Shown here piece after piece: positions 20,232-31,200 of a DNA stretch of 64,000 nucleotides. The DNA is taken from assembly GCA_964035015.1 (NCBI GenBank), contig OZ036006.1, positions 12,360,316-12,424,315 of the forward strand, read 5' to 3'. The notes under the pieces are model-generated. The model did no database searches, was not told the DNA's origin, and was given only the letters and a program-made list of their open reading frames with translations. The stretch's first letter is position 1. The number at the start of each line of letters is the position of its first letter. The translations under genes and the position numbers were made by a program. Source of the stretch: Corallium rubrum (lineage: Eukaryota; Cnidaria; Anthozoa; Scleralcyonacea; Coralliidae).

Positions 20232-20494
20232 TGCTGTCAATGAAACAAAACGTATATTAAACTCTGATAAAATACACAGTGAACGTCGTCAGGCAATATA
20301 AAACGAATAAGTGCAAAATATCTTACCTTAAAATCAGACAAAAATATCTTCGAAAATATCTCCCAAGAAAACACTATATCGCAGACAGTAAACTCCACAA
20401 GTAAAACACTTTAGGAAAAGTAGCAACAATACGAAATCACCGAGCGTATATAACTTCATGTATAGTATAATTATTCCAGTCTTGTCCAAACATG

Positions 20495-20582
20495 TCACAG
20501 GCGTGAGTCATGCGTGAGTCATGCGTGAGTCATGCGTGAGTCATGCGTGAGTCATGGTGCGTGAGTCATGCGTGAGTCACGC
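20495..20582 (-). repeat. 11-bp tandem repeat near Polinton terminus (right)
   Basis: Mirror of 10461-10545: units of 'cgtgagtcatg', about seven copies, close to the right end of the element. Confidence 0.75.
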
Positions 20583-20635
20583 TGAATATTAACTACTTCC
20601 GTCGGTATATGGGGGGGGGGTTATCTACTATGATC

Positions 20636-22213
20636 CATATGCAATGCACTGTTGATTATTTTAATTTTATGTGTTGTTGTTTTACTCTAGAGATTTTGAT
20701 ACCAAATCTCTAGAGATTTTGATACCAAAATTTTATTTTAAAAGATTATTAGCAATACCTAGTTTGTTAATTTACTTGTGAACTCTAGATCTCTGAAGGA
20801 TAGATACAGTGCAAATCTATTTTCATGTTAAAATTACATGTATTGTACTGTAAGTGTATAGGTTACATATATATTTATATTACTGTTGGTAGTATTTTTA
20901 CTGTTTAGTTAAGTACTATTTTTATGTTGCAATAGTACTATTATAATAATTATATTATTACTGTTATGCAATACATATTATTGGAACAGGGTTGGGCACA
21001 AAGTTTTGTCTGAATTACACCAGAATTGTTTCAATGGTTATTTTACAGGTTATTTTAACTTTACTTAACAGTTGTTCAGATGCAAAAGGAACTTACCGTA
21101 CTGTACACCATCAGATTAGACTGTTCTTTTTACTAGCTTCTTTAAAATGGTTTTTAAAATTCAGAAATTTTCAAAAATTTTCTGAATTTCAAAACGAACA
21201 GTCTAATCTGATGGTGTACAGTACGGTAAGTTCCTTTTGCATGTGAACAACTGTTAACATTAAAATAACCTGTAAAATAACCATTGAAACAACCTGTTAT
21301 GCTTAAGGAAAATTTAATTCTGATACATCATACATCCTGGTCTGAAAACACAAAAACATGAAAAAATAAGCCACACAAATTTATGTTACTTGAACTGGTA
21401 ACTGGCATATCACTTACTGCATTAAATAATGGACATGTATCATGTGACTTTTTCCATGTTTGAGTATTTTACCCTGACCTAGTTTTCTTCAGACACCTTT
21501 ATGACTAGTTTGGTCTGATTACTGATACAAATCCAGGCCCTACATAAGTGTCCACAAGTGCTCAAAAATGGACTACTGTATTATCATTTATGCTAAAGTT
21601 GCCTACATGTAGGAATACATATTAGTGATATTACTGTAATTATGCTCCTGAATTCATGCCTGAAATTATGCTGGATGGTATAATGTACTTGAGCAAGCCC
21701 AGTAGCCGACCAATAATTCTGTAGTTTAAAGAGGACTTAAATTACTGTTCGACTTACTACCAGTGCCCAGGCTCTAAGGTACAGTAGGCATAAGGGTGAG
21801 GACCTTGTTCTACACACAGTTTGTCATGACATCACATTTTAAGACTAAGAATTAACCATTTCATTGTTACTAATCCAAACTCTAATTCTACAGCTAATCC
21901 TTATACTAACCCTATAATTATTAGCTTTGATTGAAGCAGATTTTTAATTTCACAGTATCAACTGAGTACAATGAAACCTTTCCTGTATGCATAAGTTCTG
22001 AATTAATACTGTGGGCTGCTATGATACATAATCATCTACATGTATATGTACCTTATTAGTACAATAAACTTGAAGACAACTCAGTCAAAAAAGCCATCAC
22101 TTCTTAAAACATAAGTATTCAACGCATAAGTAAACTTGGAACCTTTTTTTTTGGGGGGGGGGGGACTTTAGAATGATGTTTACAAGTACTTAAATGTAAT
22201 GAAATGTAGTTGT
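20636..22213. other. Transposon interior with a foldback element, no gene
   Basis: This is DNA of the DDE transposon between the HECT 3' end and the transposase 3' end. About 21026-21300 is a near-perfect inverted repeat (arms about 110-130 bp: 'tgtttcaatggttatttta' at left, its complement at right) with a smaller palindrome in its loop, so it is a nested MITE. The rest is AT-rich with a duplicated 'ctctagagattttgatacca' block at 20686-20727. No coding region seen. Confidence 0.6.
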
Positions 22214-23434
22214 TTAGACACCATTTTCAGCTACCACCATAAGTCTTCGGTAGAGTCTGTCTGCTTCTTGCCAGTCATTTGGCAGGTTGATTCCAAGAGT
22301 TCTTCTGGCATAATTAAAATAATCTTGATATTCATTAACATTATTCACCTGAACTATGTGTTCATACATATAATCAATTTCTGATTGGGGAACATTGAGC
22401 AGAAGGTTTCCAACAGCACCATGATGCTCAGGTAAAAAGAACAGTGAATCTGGTCGGCCAGGTACTGTATTGTACCTGGATTTCCTAATTCTATGGCTGT
22501 TCCAGTGCTCTTTAACAACATCCAGGTCCCCCTGAACAATCTGTGAGAAACAATACCAGAGGCATTCCATGCTTAGCTCAGAAGAAGTGTCTAAGGCACC
22601 CTCAGACTCCAAATCTTTGAAAAAATTTCTCAAACCATGCCGACCTACTTCGAGCATAAAATGACCACCACCCTTCAATTCTCTGGTTTCGAGGAGATGA
22701 TACACAACGATGAGCATCAGGATTATCTCTGAAGTAACACTGCATTGATGCTGCCAATCCATTTTCAGTACCCAGATCTGTAATCAACTGTATAGGACAT
22801 CCTTTAAGTTCATTAACAGTATTCAAGAAATATACTGCAATGTTGTCTGGTGAATTGTTGGAGCGGGTCAATTTAAGCCACAAAATTTTTCTACTAAAGC
22901 CATCAATGGCTCCATGTATTGGAAAGCCAAATGGTTTCAGTTTGTCATACCCATCCATGTGCCAAGAATGATTTGGACCTGGATTACTATATGACCTTCT
23001 CTTTAACCGGTGGGCTTTCCTCAGCTTGGTACCTTCAGGATCTAACTCTTTTAGCATATCTTGTACAATTATACGTGGAACATGCAATCCTTCAATCTCT
23101 AACATGTGCCAGACTGACCTGTAGCCCCCACATGATCCAGGACCATTAATAATTTCACTCACACGTTGTCTAACCATCTCTATAATGTTGGCAGAATCAT
23201 CATTGTTCAAGAACCCTCTTCTACTAAGTCCATATGCTTTCAACCGTCTCAAGAGCGTACTGTAACTCATTTCTAGTTTATGGCGATTAGCAAGCAGAAG
23301 AATAATTTCTTCATAACTAAAGCCACGTTGAAAGTAATACTTGATAATAGACTGTTGTTCATCAACCTCAATATCACTACTTGAATCTTCACTGCTTGAA
23401 TCGCCATAGCTTGTATCTTGATGTTCACTTAAGT
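22214..23434 (-). pseudogene. DDE transposase (integrase-like), main exon, one frameshift
   Basis: Exon from an acceptor 'ttgctatag' (first base 23434) to the TAA at 22214-22216, about 406 codons. An N-terminal acidic Ser/Asp stretch is followed by a helix-turn-helix-like region (YEEIILLLANRHKL...LLRRLKAYGLSRRG) and an rve-type catalytic core: D in WHMDGYDKL, D in ITDLGTEN, E in RIEGWW, spaced D-33-E. Around 22615-22635, in a run of T's and A's, the frame changes: the upstream frame stops while the next continues with the expected 'NFFKDLESEG' and 'MECLWYCFS' region. One base lost or gained explains it; it may be a sequencing error or a real lesion. Confidence 0.8.
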
Positions 23435-23713
23435 CTATAGCAATTTGAAAAGTGACAGAAACAATGTCAAAAGTGGTTAAAGAGGTATGAACTATCATGT
23501 AAAGTGCTGAGACACCAATGAGGCAACAATAAGGCTACTTAAGTACAGTAATTCTATATTTTCCCAACATGATAATACTTTAACACGGTGACTATTATTG
23601 TAAGAGAAGATAAAGAGAGAGCAATAAATTGTTTGACTATTAACAATGGCAAGAAAAATATTTTAGAGAACAAGTCCCCTTGGCCTGGCAGTTGAAGAAA
23701 GGAAAATTAATAA

Positions 23714-24240
23714 CATACCTTTTCCACAGTCAGAGCAGAATTTATCTTCGTGTGCAAACTGCTTTCCACAGTTTGAACAAAACATTACTAACAGTGATAA
23801 AACGAAGACTGAAGAGTGAAAAATTCGTTCGAAGTCAGTGGACAAAACTAGTAAAACCGCTGACCAAACCGCTGACCACAAATTGGATTTGCTTTTGCCG
23901 TGAGCCTTTTGCTTTTGCCGTGAGCCTTTTGGTTTTGCCGTGAGCCTTTTGGTTTTGCCGTGAGCCTTTTGCTTTTGCCGTGAGCCTTTTGCTTTTGCCG
24001 TGATGCTTTTGCTTTTGCCGTGAGCCTTTTGCTTTTGCCGTGATGCTTTTGCTTTTGCCGTGAGTCTTTTGCTTTTGCCGTGAGTCTTTTGCTTTTGCCG
24101 TGAGTCTTTTGCTTTTGCCGTGATGCTTTTGCTTTTGCCGTGAGTCTTTTGCTTTTGCCGTGAGTCTTTTGCTTTTGCCGTGAGTCTTTTGCTTTTGCCG
24201 TGAGTCTTTTGCTTTTGCCGTGACAGTTGTGGGCCACCGT
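23714..24240 (-). repeat. Right TIR with 20-bp minisatellite
   Basis: Inverted copy of the left TIR, longer because it has about 17 units of the 20-bp repeat (23886-24225) rather than ten. Unit variants alternate (gagcc, gagtc, gatgc), suggesting higher-order duplication. Homology ends right after the exon 1 splice donor. Confidence 0.85.
23719..23785 (-). CDS. Exon 1 (zinc ribbon) of the transposase gene
   Basis: 67-bp exon, ATG at 23785, donor AAAAG|GTATG. It encodes MFCSNCGKQFAHEDKFCSDC with two CxxC pairs. It ends in phase 1 with a G; joined to the acceptor at 23434 it gives a G+AC (Asp) codon and continues in the transposase frame (LSEHQDT...). The intron is 284 bp. The exon lies inside the right TIR and is the counterpart of 6764-6830. 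The predicted protein is about 428 residues. Confidence 0.75.
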
Positions 24241-24248
24241 ACTCTTCT

Positions 24249-25160
24249 CCTCTGTGTTTTATGAGTCAGTATGTCACCTACATTGGATGCATTAGCCTGC
24301 GATCTGGCGAAGATGCTTAGGTTGCAAGCCCGAGTTCCGAGAAATTTCAAGGCCTATGAATAACAAAGTAACGAACGTTTTTCGTTTTTCAGTTTTTCGT
24401 TTTCTTGCTCCGTTGTTGAGATATTTCAGTTTATGATAAGTTGTACACTTGTACGTATACATGTAGTGCATTGTTTGATATGCAAATTAAACCTGTTGAC
24501 GTCACATGTGCATTAGGAGTTACTGGAGGACATCTGCCCAGTGTTTGGATATCCTGATGAAACACTCCTCGCCCAACTTTGTCATGAAGTGCCCTTTTGC
24601 AACAGAAAAGTGCCCTCTTTATGACAAAACATGTGTTTCAAGTGTCCTTTGAACAAAGTCCCCTTTTGAAGCTGTGCTCCTCCAAGATCCCACCCCCCGG
24701 GGGGAGTGAACGTCTGCACGCAGGCTAAGATCAAACTTGCTTCCTACGCCACTGGGTTAATAATATATCTTTGCTCTTATCTAACATTTAAGAAATAGAA
24801 AACATTTTCCGTGTTTCTATTTAACATTTAGACAACGATCCCGAATTTTGGTGATTACATGGAGATTTTCAGCTGAATTTTAATTTCAGCTCGGCTATGT
24901 CAACAAATGCATGTTAAAACGAATTTCCGATTGCCTAGAGAGAATATCATCCGATTTCTAGCCCGTACGCGTAGTTCGCGTTACCCGGACAGTCGGGCTG
25001 AACTAAACGGGTGAACGATGCCGATCGTACATTCATTGCGCAGTCGTAAAACAATAATTCTTCGAATTCCTACGTGTTATTGAGTAAAATTTTGGTTTTA
25101 TAAATCCTCTGCGGAGGAGAGAGGTTTTAGCCCGGGTTGAAATCATTCATGTAATCGCAT
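24249..25160. other. Non-coding flank of the large transposon
   Basis: No gene seen. Contains a short homopurine/pyrimidine 'gtttttcgtttttcag' stretch near 24380 and a G/C-richer patch at 24960-25000. Confidence 0.35.
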
Positions 25161-25164
25161 TCGC

Positions 25165-25605
25165 GGAATAGACGACTTTCACGATCATGCGCAGTAGCAA
25201 CAAATATTCAAATTTTCGTCGGAGATAAAAACAACTGTTTTAGCTGGAACGAGCATATTGAAAATAGTAGAAGTGCAAAGTTTGAAACGAATTGCTTAAC
25301 AAATGGAAAACGTTTCACAAGCGGAAAGTTGACCATTCCAACAGGGATTTATATGTGATTTAATAGGGATTTTGGCTTGGCGGGCGGGAGTTGCACGCCA
25401 AGCCAAAATCCCTATTAAATCCCTAGTGGAGAGCAAAACTTACGAAGAGCGTAGCTTTCGCACTATTTGTCCGATTTATTTTAAACTTTGCACTTTTACT
25501 ATTTTTAATATGATCTTTCCAGCTAAAACAGTTGTATTTACCTCCGATGAAAATTTGAAGTAAAGTTGCTACTGCGCATGAGCCTGAAAGTCGTCTATTG
25601 CATGC
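25165..25605. mobile_element. Long foldback (MITE-like) element
   Basis: The ends 'aatagacgactttca' and 'tgaaagtcgtctatt' begin inverted arms of about 170 bp (about 85% identity), and the centre (25357-25425) is itself a near-perfect hairpin of 'gatttaatagggattttggc' type. No coding capacity. A clean target duplication is not visible; the flanks 'gcattcgcgg' and 'gcatgcattg' are only partly alike. Confidence 0.65.
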
Positions 25606-27860
25606 ATTGTCCAAGAAAGGAACCAACGACCGCAGTGCATCGCGGTAAGTTAGTTACGCAATTCACGCCCCAGGCCAGACATGAAGAAAGGCGTTCGCGT
25701 TCAGAAATATTTTGAAAGTTATCGTTGAACGTTGGTTTAATACTTCTAAATGCGTTGTCTTCGGTAAGTACATTCAGTATTATTTTGCCTGTCTATTCAT
25801 GTACATCAAGTGTCTATAATATATATCATACACGAGAAACCCGTTTTATTATCTGATTTGAAAACACCGAGAAGTCTGTTCACTCTGTTGAAAATAACGA
25901 GGCGATAGACGAGCTTCTCAAATAAAGGAATTTGTTTGTAAAGAGAAATTTGAGGTAAAAGTTGTCCTGTTGCTGGTAAATGTTGCAATAAACTTCCATA
26001 AATTGTCTTGGTAACTGATTCCTATGTAAAATGGTTTGAGAAATATATTCTGCCGTGGCGGAACGTCAACAGTTCAACTGCGGAAGCTTTGTTCTATATT
26101 TCCTCCGGAGCGAGGGGCTATAGGAACCCAAAACGATATATATCTCGACAGTGAAATAAAGGTAGTGTGCTGCGTAGGCAGTGTTGAAATACAAATCGAA
26201 ATATAGTAAGGTTTGAGTGCTGCGAAATTATTGGAAGTAGATTTCTAACGTTTCGAGCGAAGACCCTTCGAGAAATACCTGCTTGTGCGAACGAAACCTC
26301 TTCAATCTGATAAAAGTGGCTGTTGAATTTTGTTTCATTACGTTGTCCTTCGCTGTCTTGTTCGTTAGAAAAGATTTGACTGCGTTGGCATCTAGAAGGC
26401 GGGAGTAGGAACGATTTCTGCTAGCAATTTTACCGTCTTATTTTCTACAAAATGCATTGAGCATTATTTACTAACTAGAAATACATGAATGCAACACTTC
26501 TACATGCTTTTTTGAAACACCCCCCACCCACCGACCCTCTGATTAAAATAAGCACTCCTGATTATACAGCCAATATAAAAACAAACAAATATAAAAACAA
26601 ATGATATTAAATCCTTGGAATATTAAATTATAGAATTTATGGATAGGTCGATAGGATGACAAAACTGATTTAAATCATTTAATGAAAGTTGAACATATCA
26701 AAGCAAAACTTAGATTTCATTATTAAATTCTGGTTGTAAAAAATATATTGTTTTTAGGTTTCAAAAGGGATTATTTCTAGCAAGCCTTTAAATGGCTTCT
26801 CTATGCATGTACATTTTGCAAAGGCAGAATTAAAAGTTGACAGCTCAAAAACTACATTTACAGTAGAACTTGAGTTTTACGACACCCCTTTTAACGACCA
26901 CCTGCTGTTTACGACCACTTTTTAGTGCAAAGTTTTGCAGAAACTTGCAGTATTGTGATGGTGGCGAAAATTCACACCATACATACATACATAGTGTAAA
27001 CTTTTCCAGGGGTGTGCCAAGTTTAGCGACATATAAGTTGTCGTGCTTGGATGAATAATATCGTTGTCAATAGGTACTTTAAAGAGTTTCACTGATAACT
27101 AAGACAATTCAGTAAAGTATCTGTGGATATCTCTTGAAAAACTTAAGTCAAATATTACATTTTAATCTTGAAGTATGTCGAGTCTAAAATCAGAATATAA
27201 TGTTTTCCTCTGGGTGTTTTCCCCCGGTTTATATAGAAATCTTACTGTGCACGCGCGAAACTAAATTTTACAGCAAAAGTGAATACCATATAATGGCGGG
27301 GACACAAGAAGGTGCGACCGACAAGCGATTAATAGAGAGGAGGCGATGAATTTTCTTGTCAAAATAAGGACTATGTGGTCTAATTAAATATGGTCTGAGT
27401 GAAAGGATTATATTGTCACATGTATTTCGAGGTAAGCATATGTTCAGTAGTTTTTATTAGTTTATATTTCACTGTTGACGAATCGCACCCAGCCGCCCAA
27501 CTGCTAATTTTGAAATTTATAGAGTCAAACTAGAGATTTTCCTAAGGGTGGTATGATATTAGCCGCTCAGGTATGATGAACGAAGGGCGCTGAGTGCATA
27601 AACTTTCTTAGACGATAAACTCAGTACAATCATCGTCTTTTGTTTTGGTCGCTTGTGCTGCCGTGTTTAACACAATTCATCTTTTTTTCGCCTCTTTCAC
27701 TCGGGCTACTGGTTAATTGGGAAAATTGCAGTAGACGGTTGAGTCCACGAAGGTGTCAAAGATAAATGGAACTAAGTGTTTTCGAGGCAATCACAGTATA
27801 TACACTAAAATTCTAACACATTGGTCATAGACAAAATACAGTGCCCGATACACAAACAAA
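25606..27860. other. Gene-free stretch with old repeat remnants
   Basis: Holds a relative of the window's first 110 bp (25820-25930) and a single pogo/Tigger-like end at 26868-26935 ('cagtagaacttgag', then 'acgaccac' blocks). No supported coding exon or RNA gene. Confidence 0.35.
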
Positions 27861-28477
27861 ATAGACCATTTGCATGAGGACATAGGATGACATTGGGTGA
27901 CTACAACCACCAGAATGCCAGTCATCGTGGAAATGGCTTATTCTCAATACACAACTGCGTGAGTACGAGACTACACATCGAGAATAATTTTGAACAAACA
28001 ATTGTCAACAGTTGGGAATTCCAGAAAACGCTGAGGGTGGGGGTACCATGGGTGCCAGAAGCTTTTTGACGTTCGTGAGGGATTACCGGGGCATGCGAGA
28101 CAGCCATCACTTCACTGCCTGGCTTCCTTGCATGCCCCAATTATGCCCCACGAGCGTCGTAAAACCTCTTACACCCAGTGTGCATGTGTGAAAGAGTTCC
28201 TAAACAGAAAGTTGTAGGTTGCAGATCAAAATTTGAATAGCCATTATCAAGTTCCACTTTACTCGTAGACTAATAGAAGTCAATGACAGTGTCATATTTT
28301 TATTGATTGACAATTACAAAATTATGCTTATAACCTATGTCATCCATGGAACTGATAGAAGGTCTTCAAAATGATAGAAGTTATTACAACTTACTGAAAT
28401 TATTGTGAGCATGTTTTTCACTAAAAAAGTTGTCAACCACATAACTGACCAACAACTATGTCTTTGAACACTTCCAA

Positions 28478-29350
28478 ATTCACTTCAAACAACACAACCA
28501 AAGGTATCAGGAGAAGAAAAAACTCGTGACTCATGCATGAAAATCAGCACACAGGCTTTTGGGAAATATGATGTCAGAAGATACTATACCAGTGTAAGAA
28601 AATAATGAGAATATAGTGGCCAAACTGGTGTACCAAAACAATGAAATGGTGGGTATACTGGTGTACCAAATCAATGAAATGGTGGGTATACTGGTGTACC
28701 AAAACATTGATTTGGCAGCCATACTGGTGTGCCAAAAACATTGAAATGGTGGCCATACTGGTGTACAAAAACATTGAAATGATCGAGCCATATTGGTGTA
28801 CCAAACAATAATACACACTTGATGAAAGTACAGTAATGTATAAACTGTTTAATAACATCGACTTTTAGTGCAAGACATCAGTACAATAATAAACAATAAA
28901 AGCAAAAATAAAGCAAACCACAAATATTAATAACTTACAGTTACCTCAATACATTTAAGCTTTAATACATAAGCTTACAGCATTCACAGATACAAGTCAG
29001 TTCAGCTAAATGACAACTTCGATGAAGATGTAAAACACAGCATGTTTACCTTTCACTTGCAAGTTGGCTTTATCAGCTTTCTTTGTTCTTTGATTTACAG
29101 CACTTGAGCAACATTTTTCAGTACCATTTAATTAATAACACATGTAAATTGATCGAGAATTTTCGTAAAAGTTTGATCGAGTAGTACTACACATTTCAGC
29201 GTACGGTTATCGACATCGCGGACCAACCTAGGTCTACTATAGTATAAAAGCATGGCGAGCGTGTTTATCATTAAAACACAAATTCACTTCGAGCAACACA
29301 ACCAAAGGCGTCAGGAGAAGAAAAAACTCGCCACTCCTGCACGAAAATCC
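28478..29350. repeat. Diverged direct duplication around a 33-bp minisatellite
   Basis: About 80 bp at 28478-28560 (from 'cttcaaacaacacaacc' through 'ggagaagaaaaaactcg') recur at 29270-29350 with about 85% identity. Between them lies a 33-bp tandem array. Confidence 0.55.
28575..28815. repeat. 33-bp minisatellite
   Basis: About seven units containing 'atactggtgtaccaaaac', diverged from each other by 10-20%. Open frames across it are a by-product of the 33-bp (in-frame) unit. Confidence 0.8.
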
Positions 29351-29423
29351 GCCATGATGAAACATCAGCATTTGAGCTGTGACGTCAGAAGTGTCACATA
29401 CCTCAGTTTCGCAAAGCCTGTCG

Positions 29424-30310
29424 GGGCAATATCGCGACCCCCCACAGGTTGCTGAAGTTAAGGTACTTGGGGTCAAAGTTGATCAATGTTTAATTTGGGA
29501 TAAACATGTTGACCATATCGCGAAGAAAATAACTTCAGGAATTGGAGTAATTAGACGGATAAAACAGTTTGTTGATAGAAATACACTAATTTCTGTCTTT
29601 AATTCTCTAGTCCAGCCTCATTTTAATTGCTGCAGTGAAGAATGGGATTCCCTAGGCCTATGTCAAGCCAAAAGATTACAAAAATTGCAAAACAGGGCCG
29701 CAAGACTCATTATGAATATGCCAAATGATGTTAATCATCTGGAGGCCTTAAATGCTTTAGGTTGGGAAACTCTCAAAGTTCAACGAATGAAAACCAAGGC
29801 AAAACAAATGTGCAAGGTTCTGCATGATATGACACCATAGTCAATCGAGATATGGTCTGGAAACTCAGCGAAAGTCTTTGGTCTATCTTTTTGTTCGCCT
29901 TTATGCATTTTTGTGCACGGTGCACGGTCACTGAACACATTGTATTTTAGTATAATGAACGAATTGTCCAATAGCAACGATTCCGTTCAATCACTCAACC
30001 GTGCTATTTAAATATTAATAAACCTAAAACAAAGGATGTGCACGGTGTAAGGTACGGTTCAACATAAAATCACAGCTCATTATAGGCGCTTTGAAGTTTG
30101 CCGAGTTTCCAGACCATATCTCGATTGACTATGATGACACCAAGTTGTCTTGCGGACATATTTACATATACAAATGAGATTATGGATTATGATCTCAGGG
30201 GTTCCAAGACTTCACTTCAGCTACCATTTCCCAAAACAGAAAGTTTGAAGAAGAGCTTTAGTTATAGTGGGGAAAAAGTGTGGAATTCTTTACCGTCCGT
30301 ATTAAGAGAA
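29424..30310 (+). pseudogene. LINE reverse transcriptase C-terminus, split by a MITE
   Basis: 5'-truncated non-LTR retrotransposon. The residues after the RT palm are recognisable: 'LGVKVDQCLIWDKHVDHI', 'QPHFNCCSEEW', 'LQKLQNRAARLI', and after the MITE the terminal '[20 protein letters not shown]' and '[15 protein letters not shown]'. Removing the MITE (29836-30133) and one TSD copy restores a continuous frame (..[12 protein letters not shown]..). The 3' end runs into a (TATC)n microsatellite, the usual tail of CR1/L2-type elements. The catalytic YxDD and endonuclease are not present. Confidence 0.85.
29836..30133. mobile_element. 298-bp MITE inside the LINE
   Basis: TIRs of about 40 bp beginning CATAGTCAATCGAGATATGG and ending with the complement; flanked by atgacac (29829-29835 and 30134-30140), a 7-bp duplication (it can be drawn as 9 bp with shorter TIRs). 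No coding capacity. It contains a small internal 'gtgcacggtgcacggt' duplication. Confidence 0.85.
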
Positions 30311-30322
30311 TGCCCGTCTTTT

Positions 30323-30788
<466 letters not shown>

Positions 30789-30794
30789 GGTTGT

Positions 30795-31200
30795 GCTGCC
30801 TTCGGCAGCAACAAATAAACAGGAAGTTGACTTCTCACAAATGTAAAGAATTTAAGAATTTTTTAAATGATATAAGAAATGAGATATATATCAAATAAAA
30901 GCTATTGAAAGATGCTATTTGGAGTAGAAATTCCTAGTTTTTAGCTAAACGGGAAATATTTTTAAAATGGGGAAATGTCGGTCATTTGATTCATTGCGTG
31001 AATGTGTTTATATGGCTGATTCATATAAACACATTCACACAATGAATCAAATGACCGATTTAAGAATATTTCCCTAGAAATTTCTACTCCAAATAGCATT
31101 TTTCAATAGCTTCTGTTTGATACATATCTAATTTCTTATATCATTTAAAAAATTCTAAAATTCTCTATTAACACTTGTGAGAAGTCAACTTCCTGTTTAT
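30795..31200. mobile_element. Foldback element
   Basis: Inverted arms of about 190 bp: 'aaacaggaagttgacttctc' at 30818 pairs with 'gagaagtcaacttcctgttta' at 31181, and the centre near 31015 is a perfect palindrome around 'tgtgtttatatgg'. A short hairpin with GAA apex (30795-30809) sits just outside. A single-arm relative lies at about 32155-32330. Confidence 0.7.

Larger units (their letters stand above)
10417..20629. mobile_element. Palindromic Polinton (Maverick) derivative
   Basis: Starts AGTAGATAAC and ends GTTATCTACT, flanked by the 6-bp duplication atgatc (10411-10416 and 20630-20635); AG...CT termini and 6-bp TSDs are Polinton hallmarks. The left arm (10417-15482) and right arm (15561-20629) are reverse complements at more than 99% identity, so the whole arm acts as a TIR of about 5.06 kb. 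Each arm has polymerase B, a tRNA-like gene, a minisatellite, packaging ATPase, a small basic protein and a Cys-rich protein. The retroviral-type integrase, protease, major and minor capsid genes are missing. It must have been integrated in trans by a complete relative. Confidence 0.9.
6450..24240. mobile_element. 17.8-kb DDE transposon (IS3EU-like) with HECT cargo
   Basis: The left end begins ACGGTGGCCCACAACTG and the right end is its reverse complement; flanking 8-mers actcttct (6442-6449 and 24241-24248) are identical. Because that repeat starts with A and ends with T, the alternative reading is a 6-bp duplication ctcttc with TIRs two bases longer. Within are a DDE integrase-type transposase (- strand, right side) and a HECT E3 ligase (+ strand, left side), both sharing a zinc-ribbon first exon placed in the TIRs. 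About 10.2 kb of the length is a later Polinton insertion, so the original element was about 7.6 kb. The IS3EU assignment rests on the integrase-like transposase and is inference. Confidence 0.85.

Noticed and set aside
27885..27925. Coding exon suggested by a short frame
   Set aside because: It is a copy of the dispersed repeat at 695-760.
28020..28150. Possible G/C-rich regulatory hairpin
   Set aside because: Only partial complementarity; no repeat or gene context to support a function.
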